A program made the position numbers and the translations under genes. Under the pieces are notes generated by a model that worked only from the letters and a program-made list of their open reading frames with translations, did not search any database and was not told the DNA's origin. From Streptomyces sp. SLBN-31 (lineage in GTDB: Bacteria > Actinomycetota > Actinomycetes > Streptomycetales > Streptomycetaceae), in contig NZ_VFNC01000002.1 of assembly GCF_006715395.1 (NCBI RefSeq), positions 3,100,001-3,164,000 of the forward strand: a stretch of 64,000 nucleotides of DNA, in the 5' to 3' direction. Shown piece by piece: positions 17,161 to 25,640 of the stretch; position 1 is the first letter of the stretch, and each line of letters starts with the position of its first letter.

Positions 17161-18119
17161 TGAACGTACGACGACAGCGCATATCCGCGGTGGCCCTGGC
17201 GGCCGTCACCGCCCTCGGCCTCGGCACGCTCACCGGCTGCTCCGGCGACAGCGCGGCGGCGGCAGGCACGGGGAAGTTCGACGTCGTCGCGTCGTTCTAC
17301 CCGATGGTCTTCCTCGCCGAGCGGATCGGCGGCTCCCATGTGCACGTCACGAGCCTGACCCAGCCCGGCCAGGAGCCGCACGACCTGGAGATCAGCGCCC
17401 GGCAGACCGCGCAGCTCCAGGACTCCGACGCGGTGCTCTACCTGAAGAACCTCCAGCCCTCCGTCGACGACGCGGTGGCCCAGTCCGAGGTGAAGACCAA
17501 GATCGACGCCGCCTCCCTGACCTCGCTGGAGAAGCACGGCAACGAGGTCGGCGGCCACGCGGCCTCCCACGACGACTCGAAGAACGAGGAACTCTCCGGC
17601 CTCGACCCCCACATCTGGCTCGACCCGGTGCGCTACGCCCAGGTCGCCGAGGGAGTCGGCAAGGCCTTCCAGAAGGCCGACCCCGAGCACGCCGCCGACT
17701 ACCGGAAGAACACCGCGACGCTGGTGAAGAGGCTGCACGCCCTCGACACGCAGTTCAAGGACGGCCTCGCGCACACCAAGTCCAAGGTCTTCGTCACCAC
17801 CCACGCCGCCTTCGGCTACCTCGCCGAGCGCTACGGCCTGACCGAGGAGGCCATCAACGGCCTCGACCCCGAGTCCGAGCCCAGCGCGGCGCGGGTGCGG
17901 CAGCTGGAGACGATGGCCAAGGCCGACGGCGTCACCACCGTCTTCTACGAGACGCTCGTCAGCGACAGGACCGCGAAGACCATCGCCTCCGACGCAGGCC
18001 TGAAGACGGACGTCCTGGACCCGATCGAGGGCATCACGGCCAAGTCCCGCGGCACGGACTACTTCTCCGTCCAGGAGGCCAACCTCAAGGCCCTGCAGAG
18101 CGCTCTGGGAGAGAAATGA
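17160..18119 (+). CDS. znuA: Zinc ABC transporter substrate-binding lipoprotein
   Basis: 319 residues from ATG 17160. In-frame ATGs at 17145 and 17151 lie inside the Zur box and are less likely. The signal peptide ends in a lipobox (LGTLTGC, C27), so the protein is a membrane-anchored cluster A-I metal binder. Metal ligands typical of ZnuA are the His in HDLEISA, the Asp/His in LDPHIWLDP, THAAFGYL, and a C-terminal Asp-containing region. The loop EKHGNEVGGHAASHDDS (residues ~130-146) is a short His/Asp-rich zinc-capturing loop. First gene of a three-gene high-affinity zinc import operon, with zur immediately downstream. Confidence 0.93.
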   Translation: MNVRRQRISAVALAAVTALGLGTLTGCSGDSAAAAGTGKFDVVASFYPMVFLAERIGGSHVHVTSLTQPGQEPHDLEISARQTAQLQDSDAVLYLKNLQPSVDDAVAQSEVKTKIDAASLTSLEKHGNEVGGHAASHDDSKNEELSGLDPHIWLDPVRYAQVAEGVGKAFQKADPEHAADYRKNTATLVKRLHALDTQFKDGLAHTKSKVFVTTHAAFGYLAERYGLTEEAINGLDPESEPSAARVRQLETMAKADGVTTVFYETLVSDRTAKTIASDAGLKTDVLDPIEGITAKSRGTDYFSVQEANLKALQSALGEK

Positions 18120-18892
18120 CATCCCGGGACGGCATGAACGAGCCCGTCATATCCCTGCGCGGCGTCCGCGCCGACCTGGGCTCGCGCCCCGTCCTGCGCG
18201 GAATCGACCTCACCGTGGCACGCGGTGAGGTCGTCGCGCTGCTCGGCGCCAACGGCTCCGGCAAGTCGACGGCCATCCGCACGATCATCGGCCAGGTGCC
18301 GGTGAGCGCCGGGCGCGTCGAGCTGTTCGGCACCGAGCGCGGGCGGTTCCGGGACTGGGCGCGGGTGGGCTACGTACCGCAGCGCACGACGGCCGCCGGG
18401 GGCGTCCCCGCCACGGTCACCGAGATCGTCTCCTCCGGCCGGCTGTCCCGGGCCCGCTTCGGCGTGCTGCGCAAGGCCGACCACGCGGCCGTACGCAGGG
18501 CCCTGGAGCTGGTGGGCATGGCGGACCGGGCCAAGGACTCCGTGAACGCCCTGTCCGGCGGCCAGCACCAGCGCGTCCTGATCGCCCGCGCGCTCGCCGC
18601 CGAACCGGAACTGCTGATCATGGACGAGCCGATGGCGGGCGTGGACCTGGCCAGCCAGGAGGTGCTGGCGCGGACCCTGCGCGAGCAGGTCGCGGCCGGT
18701 GCGACCGTCCTGCTCGTCCTGCACGAACTCGGGCCGCTGGAACCGCTGATCGACCGCGCGGTCGTCCTGCGCGACGGCTGCGTCCTGCACGACGGCCCGC
18801 CCCCGAAGGCGGTCGGCCAGCACGCCCTGCCCGGCCACGACCACGTCCACCCCCACGAGCCCGGGCCGCTGCGCACGGGACTGCTGGGCTGA
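18116..18892 (+). CDS. znuC: Zinc ABC transporter ATP-binding protein
   Basis: 258 residues; the ATG overlaps the znuA stop (ATGA). Walker A LGANGSGKST (~residue 45), signature LSGGQHQRVLIARALA (~145) and Walker B LLIMDEPMAGVD (~168) are intact. The C-terminus is His-rich (HALPGHDHVHPHEP), which may sense or buffer zinc. It powers import through the permease encoded next. Confidence 0.95.
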   Translation: MTSRDGMNEPVISLRGVRADLGSRPVLRGIDLTVARGEVVALLGANGSGKSTAIRTIIGQVPVSAGRVELFGTERGRFRDWARVGYVPQRTTAAGGVPATVTEIVSSGRLSRARFGVLRKADHAAVRRALELVGMADRAKDSVNALSGGQHQRVLIARALAAEPELLIMDEPMAGVDLASQEVLARTLREQVAAGATVLLVLHELGPLEPLIDRAVVLRDGCVLHDGPPPKAVGQHALPGHDHVHPHEPGPLRTGLLG

Positions 18893-18902
18893 AGGAACTG
18901 TG

Positions 18903-19805
18903 ATGGACTTCCTCGACTACGCCTTCATGCAGCGGGCCCTGCTCGCCGCCGTCCTCGTCGGCGTCACCGCCCCGGCGATCGGCATCTACCTCGTCCAGCG
19001 CCGCCAGGCCCTCATGGGCGACGGCATCGGCCACGTGGCGATGACCGGCGTCGGCCTCGGCTTCCTGCTGTCCGCCTCCCCGGTGTGGATGGCGACACTC
19101 GTCTCCGTGCTCGGCGCGGTCCTGATGGAGCTGATCCGCTGGTACGGCCACACCCGCGGCGACATCGCCCTCGCGATGCTCTTCTACGGCGGCATGGCCG
19201 GCGGCGTGATGTTCATCAACCTCGCGCCCGGCGGCTCCAACGCCAACCTCACGTCGTACCTGTTCGGCTCCCTGTCGACCGTGTCGCCGTCGGACGTGAC
19301 GGCGATCTGTCTGCTGGCCGGCTTCGTCGTGCTGGTCACGCTCGGCCTGCGCCGCCAGCTGTTCGCGGTCAGCCAGGACGAGGAGTTCGCGCGGGTGACC
19401 GGACTGCCCGTGCGCGCGCTGAACCTGCTGACCGCCGTCACGGCGGCGGTCACGGTGACGGTCGCGATGCGGGTGGTGGGCCTGCTGCTGGTCAGCGCGC
19501 TGATGGTGGTGCCCGTGGCCGCCGCCCAGCAGCTCAGCCGCAGTTTCGCGGCGACCTTCGCGATCGCCGTGGCGATCGGGGTGACGGTGACCATCGGCGG
19601 CACGGTCACCTCCTACTACCAGGACGTACCGCCCGGCGCGACGATCGTGCTGCTGACCATCGCGGCCTTCCTGCTGCTGACCGCGCTCGCCGCTCCCCTG
19701 GCCCGGCGGCGGGCCCGGGCTGCGGCGGCCGCGCGGCCCGTCGGGGAGCCCGCCGAGTGCGCGATCCCGGCCGCCCGGGAGGCCGTCGGCGAGGTCGGCG
19801 TCTGA
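18903..19805 (+). CDS. znuB: Zinc ABC transporter permease
   Basis: 300 residues from ATG 18903, with AAGGA 6-7 nt upstream; the GTG 3 nt earlier would be too close to that site. About eight to nine transmembrane segments of the ABC-3 family. QALMGDGIGHVAMTGVGLG near residue 40 is the family's conserved metal-passage/coupling segment. It ends with an Arg/Ala-rich cytoplasmic tail. Third gene of the zinc operon; zur begins 70 bp later. Confidence 0.94.
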   Translation: MDFLDYAFMQRALLAAVLVGVTAPAIGIYLVQRRQALMGDGIGHVAMTGVGLGFLLSASPVWMATLVSVLGAVLMELIRWYGHTRGDIALAMLFYGGMAGGVMFINLAPGGSNANLTSYLFGSLSTVSPSDVTAICLLAGFVVLVTLGLRRQLFAVSQDEEFARVTGLPVRALNLLTAVTAAVTVTVAMRVVGLLLVSALMVVPVAAAQQLSRSFAATFAIAVAIGVTVTIGGTVTSYYQDVPPGATIVLLTIAAFLLLTALAAPLARRRARAAAAARPVGEPAECAIPAAREAVGEVGV

Positions 19806-19875
19806 CCGCGCCCGGGCCGGGCTGGCACAATGGCCCGGCAGGCGTCGTGGACGCGAGCCGCAGAAGGAGGACCCG

Positions 19876-20292
19876 GTGACGACCGCTGGACCGCCCGTGA
19901 AGGGCCGCGCCACCCGGCAGCGTGCCGCCGTGGCGGCGGCCCTCGACGAGGTCGACGAGTTCCGCAGCGCGCAGGAGCTCCACGACATGCTCAAGCACAA
20001 GGGCGACTCGGTCGGTCTGACCACCGTGTACCGCACCCTGCAGTCCCTCGCCGACGCCGGCGAGGTCGACGTCCTGCGCACCTCCGAGGGCGAGTCCGTC
20101 TACCGCCGCTGCTCCTCCGGCGAGCACCACCACCATCTGGTCTGCCGGGTGTGCGGCAAGGCCGTCGAGGTCGAGGGACCCGCCGTGGAGAAGTGGGCGG
20201 AGGCGATCGCCGCCGAGCACGGGTACGTGAACGTGGCCCACACCGTGGAGATCTTCGGCACCTGCGCGGAGTGCGCCGCCGCCGGGAACTGA
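19876..20292 (+). CDS. zur: Zinc uptake repressor (Fur family)
   Basis: 138 residues from GTG 19876, preceded by AGGAGG. The N-terminal winged helix contains VGLTTVYRTLQSLADAGEV. The metal-binding half has C79, the His cluster HHHH (84-87), and the structural-zinc pairs C90/C93 and C130/C133. With zinc bound it would repress the upstream operon through the box at 17146-17160. Its position directly after znuB gives autoregulation if transcripts read through; a separate promoter in the 70-bp gap is possible. Clear Zur rather than Fur or Nur by context. Confidence 0.94.
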   Translation: MTTAGPPVKGRATRQRAAVAAALDEVDEFRSAQELHDMLKHKGDSVGLTTVYRTLQSLADAGEVDVLRTSEGESVYRRCSSGEHHHHLVCRVCGKAVEVEGPAVEKWAEAIAAEHGYVNVAHTVEIFGTCAECAAAGN

Positions 20293-20293
20293 C

Positions 20294-20830
20294 TCAGACG
20301 CGGGCCAGGTGGCGGTCGAGGATCGCACGCAGCCGGTCCGTGTCGGCGGGGGCGGCGAGGCCCCGCTTGGGCAGCACCGTGAAGCAGCTGGCGTTCTTGT
20401 CGTCGCTGTAGGTGAGGAACGCGTCCTTCGTCTCCCGATAGCGGGGCTGCGCCGCCCACTTCACCGACGTCGTGGTGTTGTCGGTCGCCATCGTCAGCCC
20501 GGCGTCCGTCACGGTCGCACGGTAAGTGCCGTTGCGGGCGGCGAGCTTGAGGAACGCGCGGGCCTGAAGTCTCGGGGTGAGAAGCAGCAGAACCAGCGTC
20601 AGGGGCATCCAGATCAGCAGAAACCAGTCGGACCTGTCCCGCCCCGCCGCGGAGAGCGCGGCGTTCAACACGAAGGCGAACGCCAGCAGGCCGACGGCCC
20701 AGGACCGCACCCATCCCCGCTTCCTGAGCCGGTTGCGCTCCCTCAGCGCCCCCACGAAATCCCCCATGACCGGCTGATACGTCAGCTCGACCACGCCCTG
20801 CTCGGCGTCCCGCCCCATGTCCATGACCAT
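20294..20830 (-). CDS. YcxB-like membrane protein
   Basis: 178 residues. Two adjacent hydrophobic helices (about residues 42-60 and 66-84) split a short N-terminal region from a cytoplasmic beta-rich C-terminal domain (GTYRATVTDAGLTMATDN..., ending in LPKRGL), which is the layout of YcxB-domain proteins. The function of that family is unknown. Three close in-frame ATGs (20830, 20824, 20818) make the exact start uncertain, and no ribosome site is visible; a TACCAT at about 20838-20843 could be the -10 of a leaderless mRNA. Ends 1 bp from the zur stop, convergent. Confidence 0.75.
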   Translation of the reverse strand: MVMDMGRDAEQGVVELTYQPVMGDFVGALRERNRLRKRGWVRSWAVGLLAFAFVLNAALSAAGRDRSDWFLLIWMPLTLVLLLLTPRLQARAFLKLAARNGTYRATVTDAGLTMATDNTTTSVKWAAQPRYRETKDAFLTYSDDKNASCFTVLPKRGLAAPADTDRLRAILDRHLARV

Positions 20831-20866
20831 GAGGCGGGATGGTACCGGCGATCTTCGGCCGGGAGG

Positions 20867-21718
20867 CTACTCGGCGGGGTCGTTGCCCCGCATCGCGGCC
20901 TCCATGGCCAGCAGTTGCTCGTTCGGGACGGCGCCGCCGAAGCGGCGGTCGCGGGAGGCGAACTCGACGCAGGCCCGCCACAGGTCGCGGCGGTCGAAGT
21001 CGGGCCACAGCACGTCCTGGAAGACCATCTCGGCGTAGGCGCTCTGCCAGATCAGGTAGTTGGAGGTGCGCTGCTCGCCGCTGGGCCGCAGGAACAGGTC
21101 CACGTCCGGCATGTCCGGGTAGTACAGGTACTTGGCGAGGGTCTTCTCGTTGATCTTCGACGGGTCGAGCCGGCCGGCCTTCACGTCCTCGGCCATGGCC
21201 TGCGCGGCGTCGGCGATCTCGGCGCGGCCGCCGTAGTTCATGCAGAAGTACAGGGTCAGCCGGTCGTTGTCCTTGGTCTGCTCCTGGGCGATCTGGAGCT
21301 CCTTGGCGACCGACTTCCACAGCTTGGGCATCCGGCCCACCCACCGCACCCGGACGCCGAGTTGGTCGAGCGTGTCACGGCTCTTGCGGATGAAGTCGCG
21401 GTTGAAGTTCATCAGGAAGCGGACCTCGTCGGGCGAGCGCTTCCAGTTCTCGGTGGAGAAGGCGTAGAGGGAGATGCTGCCGACGCCCATCTCGATCGCG
21501 CCCTGCAGGACGTCCACCACCCGCTCGGCGCCGACCTTGTGGCCCTCCGTGCGGGGCAGTCCGCGCTCCTTCGCCCAGCGGCCGTTGCCGTCCATGACGA
21601 TGGCCACATGGTTCGGGACCAGCTCGCCCGGGAGCTTCGGCGCGCGGGCGCCGGACGGGTGCGGCTCGGGTGCCTTGTACTCGCGGCGCCGGCTTCCCAG
21701 GATCCCGCGTACGACCAT
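20867..21718 (-). CDS. uppS: Isoprenyl transferase (cis-prenyl, UppS family)
   Basis: 283 residues. Makes long-chain cis-polyprenyl diphosphate, the lipid carrier precursor for peptidoglycan and wall polymers. [19 protein letters not shown] near residue 38 is the catalytic P-loop with the essential Asp. [13 protein letters not shown] (~85) and [19 protein letters not shown] (~215) are the other family blocks. The N-terminal 30 residues are basic and variable. It is 24 bp downstream of recO on the same strand and probably co-transcribed, an arrangement common in Streptomyces. A second UppS paralogue is usual in the genus. Confidence 0.95.
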   Translation of the reverse strand: MVVRGILGSRRREYKAPEPHPSGARAPKLPGELVPNHVAIVMDGNGRWAKERGLPRTEGHKVGAERVVDVLQGAIEMGVGSISLYAFSTENWKRSPDEVRFLMNFNRDFIRKSRDTLDQLGVRVRWVGRMPKLWKSVAKELQIAQEQTKDNDRLTLYFCMNYGGRAEIADAAQAMAEDVKAGRLDPSKINEKTLAKYLYYPDMPDVDLFLRPSGEQRTSNYLIWQSAYAEMVFQDVLWPDFDRRDLWRACVEFASRDRRFGGAVPNEQLLAMEAAMRGNDPAE

Positions 21719-21742
21719 CTGCTTCTCGTCTCCTCTTACCGC

Positions 21743-22489
21743 TTACTTCTCTACGTAACGAAGCGAACGCAGCCCGCGTTCCATGTGCCAGTGCAGATAG
21801 GCGGACACCAGCCCGCTCCCCTCCCGCACGTACCGCGGCTCGCACGCGTCCGCGGTCTCCCAGTCTCCCGTAAGCAGCGCGGCGAGGAGTTCCAGGGTCT
21901 GCGGGGACGGTACGACGCTGCCGGCCACCCGGCAGTCCACGCACACCGAGCCGCCGGAGGCGACGGAGAAGAAGCGGTTCGGCCCCGGCATCCCGCACTT
22001 CGCGCAGTCGCTGAAGCTGGGGGCGTAGCCGTTGACGGCGAGGGAGCGCAGCAGGAAGGCGTCCAGCACGAGGTGCGGGGCGTGCTCGCCGCGGGCCAGG
22101 GTCCGCAGGGCACCGACGAGCAGCAGGTACTGCTGCACGGCCGGTTCGCCCTCGTGGTCGGTGAACCGCTCGGCGGTCTCCAGCATGACCGTACCGGCGG
22201 TGTAGCGGGCGTAGTCGGTCACGATCCCCCCGCCGTACGGGGCGATGGTCTCGCTCTGTGTGCACAGCGGCAGCCCGCGCCCCACCAGCTCGCTGCCCCG
22301 CGCGAAGAACTGCACGTCGACGTGGGAGAACGGTTCCAGACGCGCCCCGAACTTGGACTTGGTCCGCCGCACCCCCCGGGCCACGGCCCGCACCCGCCCG
22401 TGCCCGCGCGTGAGCAGCGTGATGATCCGGTCCGCCTCGCCCAGTTTCTGGGTGCGCAGGACGATGCCGTCGTCCCGGAAAAGACTCAT
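21743..22489 (-). CDS. recO: DNA repair protein RecO
   Basis: 248 residues. Single-strand annealing and RecF-pathway mediator. It has the N-terminal OB fold (MSLFRDDGIVLRTQKLGEADRI) and a C-terminal helical domain with a four-cysteine zinc site (CAKCGMPGP ... CVDC, residues ~155-180). Length is normal. It is the first gene of the recO-uppS pair and lies 42 bp from the DUF1266 gene stop. Confidence 0.95.
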   Translation of the reverse strand: MSLFRDDGIVLRTQKLGEADRIITLLTRGHGRVRAVARGVRRTKSKFGARLEPFSHVDVQFFARGSELVGRGLPLCTQSETIAPYGGGIVTDYARYTAGTVMLETAERFTDHEGEPAVQQYLLLVGALRTLARGEHAPHLVLDAFLLRSLAVNGYAPSFSDCAKCGMPGPNRFFSVASGGSVCVDCRVAGSVVPSPQTLELLAALLTGDWETADACEPRYVREGSGLVSAYLHWHMERGLRSLRYVEK

Positions 22490-22531
22490 CGCGTGCCCCT
22501 CATGGAGACCATTCTCCCGTACGGCGGCGGG

Positions 22532-23161
22532 TCAGCGTGCCCGGTCGGGGCGACTGATGGTGTCCCAGGGGGCCAGGTTCCAGGGGCTGGCGCGGTTCGC
22601 CGGGTCCAGGAGGGCGCGCAGGTGTGCGTCGGCGACGGTCTGCGGGGCGGGCGGGGAGGGGTCCCGGGCGGCCTCCAGCCCGTCCCGCCACACCTTGCGC
22701 CCCAGCAGGTAGTGGTCGGCGTACTCCTGCCAGGAGGAGTACGCCGACACCACCGACGGCACGATGTTCTTCAGCGCGGTCCAGGCCTCGGCCTCGGCGA
22801 TCAGCCCGGCGGCGAAACCGCGCCGGGCGATGTCGACGTACAGCGCGGCGTCCCAGGCGAGCGGCGAGACGCCGAGCAGCCGCTGGGCGCGGGCCCGGTA
22901 GCCGCTGCGGGACAGCCCGTCGAGCCGGTCGACGAGTTCCTCCCGCGAGGTGATCTCCCACTGGTCGGCCAGCCAGCCGCGGGCGCCGTCGTCGTCGATG
23001 CGGGTGAAGGGGTACAGGGTCGTGCGGGAGGCGTCGTGGTCACGGCTCACCGGGGCGCTCAGCGACACCATCCACAGCTGGTGCGCGGTGAGCGGGGTGG
23101 GGTACCGCCTGCCGGTGCGCGGCTTCGGCTTCGTCCATCTCCGTATGTTCCACAGACCCAT
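22532..23161 (-). CDS. DUF1266-domain protein
   Basis: 209 residues, soluble. The core reads WEITSREELVDRLDGL (~68-83), then a helical stretch with AWDAALYVDIARRGFAAGLI (~102-121) and SWQEYADHYLLGRKVWRDG (~142-160), the conserved pattern of DUF1266 (YbeR/YbeU-like). No biochemical function is established for the family. It lies upstream of recO on the same strand with a 42-bp gap and may be co-transcribed. Confidence 0.8.
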   Translation of the reverse strand: MGLWNIRRWTKPKPRTGRRYPTPLTAHQLWMVSLSAPVSRDHDASRTTLYPFTRIDDDGARGWLADQWEITSREELVDRLDGLSRSGYRARAQRLLGVSPLAWDAALYVDIARRGFAAGLIAEAEAWTALKNIVPSVVSAYSSWQEYADHYLLGRKVWRDGLEAARDPSPPAPQTVADAHLRALLDPANRASPWNLAPWDTISRPDRAR

Positions 23162-23181
23162 GGCCCCGCACCCTACTCACG

Positions 23182-23397
23182 TCAAGGGATCTCACCGCCG
23201 CTGCGGGCGTCGGCTTGGGCCGTCGCCGCGCCGAGCCGCTCGGCCCGGGTGGCCGCGCGCAGCGCCCCGGGCTCGGCGTCCCACTCCCGTCCTCCGCCGT
23301 ACGGTCTGAGTTGGACGTACGGTCCTACATGCCCCATGACGATGCCGATTCTTCCGGTGCGGGTGTCCACGACATGAGTTCCGACGGGAGGTTTCAT
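23182..23397 (-). CDS. Small conserved 71-residue protein
   Basis: The ATG is preceded by AAGGAGAGG at ideal spacing, so this small gene is well supported. The first 45 residues (GTHVVDTRTGRIGIVMGHVGPYVQLRPYGGG) form a compact beta-rich unit like small SH3/KOW-type barrels; the tail is Ala/Arg-rich. No named function. It starts a possible transcript through DUF1266 and recO. The 199-bp region upstream (23398-23596) is comparatively AT-rich and must hold its promoter. Confidence 0.75.
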   Translation of the reverse strand: MKPPVGTHVVDTRTGRIGIVMGHVGPYVQLRPYGGGREWDAEPGALRAATRAERLGAATAQADARSGGEIP

Positions 23398-23596
23398 TTC
23401 CTCTCCTTAACGACCGTAGCAAAAACAGTTCACAATTCCGGGCGGCGGCATGTCGATTGCGCCTCAAGCGTGCTCCCCTTTCTTTTTGGGTTTCACGCTT
23501 TTCCGTAACCCGGCTGCCTGACACCCCTACACTCGGCAGGAGTCTGTGAACTGCGACCACGGCGCAGCGGAAGAGGTTTATGCTATTCGGATTATT
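23398..23596. other. AT-richer gap downstream of the SCO2521-2525-type operon
   Basis: 199 bp between two minus-strand genes. It contains A/T runs unusual for this chromosome (for example around 23417-23430 and 23480-23500), where the promoter of the small protein gene and the end of the upstream operon must lie. No convincing terminator stem, RNA gene or coding sequence was identified. Confidence 0.4.
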
Positions 23597-24631
23597 TCAC
23601 TCGGCGACCCGGCGCAGTCGGCGCGGCGCACGGCCCGGTTCCGCCTCGGGCTCCGGTTCCGGCTCCGTCGCCGCCCACAGCTCGTCGAACTGGCTGATGC
23701 GGTCCTCGACGTGCTCCCGCTTCATCCTCAGCATCGTCATGTCGGGCCTGACATGGTGATCGGGTCGCGTTTCGTAGCACAGTTCGCCGTCGAAGATGAT
23801 GAAGTCCATCACCGTGCCGCCCGGATCGAGCTGTGACTGCACGCCGATCCGCGCGTCGATGCCGTGCCTGCGCTGACGCTGGCAGATCTGCCTCAGGGCC
23901 TCGGTGACCTCGTCCGGCTCGTCCACGAGAAACAGCCGCCGGACCTCCACGCCGCGGGTTTTGATGGCCTTCTCCTGTGCCACCAGATAGCGCTTCGCGG
24001 GTTCACTGGACCAGAAATCCCGGTCGACTGTCGTGCTGGTGGCGTAGAGCGTCTTCTTGACGCACAGGGCGAGGTCGATCAGCCATTCGTGGTTCTCGAA
24101 AGAGGAGTCCGCGCGGCCGCTGATGAGATCTTCCATGAGCTCGGCCAGACGCTTCAGCTCCTCCTCCGCGAAGCTCTTGACGATCCCCGGCGCCTCGTCG
24201 CCGACCTGCGTGTACGCCTTGACCAGCCGGGTCACCTCCTCGGAGCGCAGCACGGAGCCGTCGACCTTGCTGAACAGCTCCGTCGCCTCGTTGATCTTGG
24301 CGAAGCTCTGGTCGACGGCCGCCCGCATCTCCGCGTGGTGGTTGGCCAGGCTCTGCTTCATGTCGTCGATGTGCCGGCGCTGGCTCTTCTCGACCACCTC
24401 GAGGCGCTCGCCGAAGTCCACGAGGTACTGGACGATCAGTGTGGCGCTGCCGAGGACGATGGACGCCACCCACTGCCAGATGTTGTTGTCGTCCCCGTTC
24501 AGCAGGACGGTCAGCAGGAAGGCGCCGCCCGCCGCCGACGCTGTGATGAGGATCTTCCAGAACAGCTTGGGTATGCCCTGCCGCGGCGCTCCCGCCCCGT
24601 TGTCCCCTGTCGTTAACGACGCTCCGCTCAT
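23597..24631 (-). CDS. Two-helix membrane protein with coiled coil and C-terminal unknown domain
   Basis: 344 residues; GGGGGAG lies 4 nt before the ATG. Two transmembrane helices (about residues 24-43 and 53-72) are followed by a long helical, probably coiled-coil region (~74-165: ERLEVVEKSQRRHIDDMKQS...). A globular C-terminal domain (~185-315) contains WSSEPAKRYLVAQEKAIKTR and DFIIFDGELCYETRPD, somewhat like degenerate phospholipase D-type or ligand-sensing domains. It ends in an EPEPEPEAEP tail. It begins 36 bp after the previous gene of the operon and is likely its last member. A membrane anchor or scaffold for the ATPase complex is an inference from layout only. Similar proteins occur next to unusual P-loop ATPases in actinobacteria. 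Confidence 0.75.
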   Translation of the reverse strand: MSGASLTTGDNGAGAPRQGIPKLFWKILITASAAGGAFLLTVLLNGDDNNIWQWVASIVLGSATLIVQYLVDFGERLEVVEKSQRRHIDDMKQSLANHHAEMRAAVDQSFAKINEATELFSKVDGSVLRSEEVTRLVKAYTQVGDEAPGIVKSFAEEELKRLAELMEDLISGRADSSFENHEWLIDLALCVKKTLYATSTTVDRDFWSSEPAKRYLVAQEKAIKTRGVEVRRLFLVDEPDEVTEALRQICQRQRRHGIDARIGVQSQLDPGGTVMDFIIFDGELCYETRPDHHVRPDMTMLRMKREHVEDRISQFDELWAATEPEPEPEAEPGRAPRRLRRVAE

Positions 24632-24667
24632 GTGTCTCCCCCGTCGGGTATGTGGTTGGTGCCGTCC

Positions 24668-25639
24668 TCAGTTCGTGCTCAGTGCCTGGTGGGGCAACGG
24701 GATCGCCTGGACGGCCAGTTGGTCCCGGATGCGCTGGACCAGGTTCTGCCACTGGCGGGTGAAGCCCGGTTCCCGCTCCAGTGCTTCCCACAGGTGGACC
24801 AGCGAGCGGTCCACCCGCGCGTGCGGCATCCACAGGTGCAGCAGATGGTCGACGGCCGGGCGCAGGGCCTGGACCGCCGCGGGCCCGTCCGCCGCGGCGA
24901 GCCGGCTGGTCTCCAGCATGTGCACCACGGTCGTCAAAAGCCAGTCGTGCAGCGCGAGGTCCTCGCACAGCCCGGCGGCCGCGGCCACCGGTGTGTTCTC
25001 CGGCAGCCTCAGTTCCACGGTCCGCAGGCCGTCCTCGGCCAGCGTGAACCGGGTCAGTTCCGCCCGCTCCCCCTCCGGGACCCGGCGGGCGACCCAACGC
25101 AGGTGCGTGCGCCGGGACTTGAAGGGGACCTTGCGGTCGAGCAGCGGGTGGCGCAGCAGCCGCGCCAGCAGCGCCTCGGCGATCGCCCCGAGGTCCAGCT
25201 CCCCGCGGCCCGCGCCCTGCAGCACGCCCTGCGCGGTGGACTGTTCGGGCAGCCTGCCGAACGGCTCGACGACTCCGGGCCGCACCAGGTAGTGCCCCCA
25301 CGGGCGGCGTGTGTCGGGGCCCGCGGGCGGGGCGCTGAAGTAGGCGGTGGCCTGCAGCAGCCGGCCCTCGGTGAGTGCCGCGCGGGCGGCCACGGTGCCG
25401 ACGGCACGGACCTTGGTGCCGTTGGCGGTGGGCAGCCGGCAGTCCACTCCGGTCAGCGTCTCGGGGGAAAGGGCGTACAGGTTGGGCCGCTCGGAGACCC
25501 GGACGTGTTCGTCGGCGCGCAGTCTGAGCAGCCCGGCGGCGGCCCGGCCGTCCAGTGCCTGGAAGGACGGCAGCAGACAGGTGCGCACCTCGCCGCAGGC
25601 CAGGGCCGGGGGCGCGGGCTGTCCGAAGGGCCTCGTCAT
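24668..25639 (-). CDS. SCO2521-family protein (function unknown)
   Basis: 323 residues from ATG 25639, 1 nt after the previous stop (TGACATG), with GGTGGG upstream; GTG 25651 is an alternative. Soluble and mainly helical, without signal peptide, membrane segments or recognisable catalytic motif. It begins with a segment containing GEVRTCLLPSFQAL, and has a basic middle (KVPFKSRRTHLRWVARRVPEG, near residue 190) and a long helical end. Matches by context and length the uncharacterised SCO2521 family. Tight coupling to the next two genes upstream argues for a stoichiometric complex. Confidence 0.8.
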   Translation of the reverse strand: MTRPFGQPAPPALACGEVRTCLLPSFQALDGRAAAGLLRLRADEHVRVSERPNLYALSPETLTGVDCRLPTANGTKVRAVGTVAARAALTEGRLLQATAYFSAPPAGPDTRRPWGHYLVRPGVVEPFGRLPEQSTAQGVLQGAGRGELDLGAIAEALLARLLRHPLLDRKVPFKSRRTHLRWVARRVPEGERAELTRFTLAEDGLRTVELRLPENTPVAAAAGLCEDLALHDWLLTTVVHMLETSRLAAADGPAAVQALRPAVDHLLHLWMPHARVDRSLVHLWEALEREPGFTRQWQNLVQRIRDQLAVQAIPLPHQALSTN

Positions 25640-25640
25640 G

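Noticed and set aside
20309..23377. Open frame of ~1020 codons opposite uppS, recO and the DUF1266 gene
   Set aside because: Antisense shadow of well-recognised genes; no domain, no ribosome site.
23398..23596. Short peptide starting GTG AAA CCC AAA AAG in the AT-richer gap
   Set aside because: Only about 10 codons, no ribosome site of note, and no conservation can be shown from this sequence.
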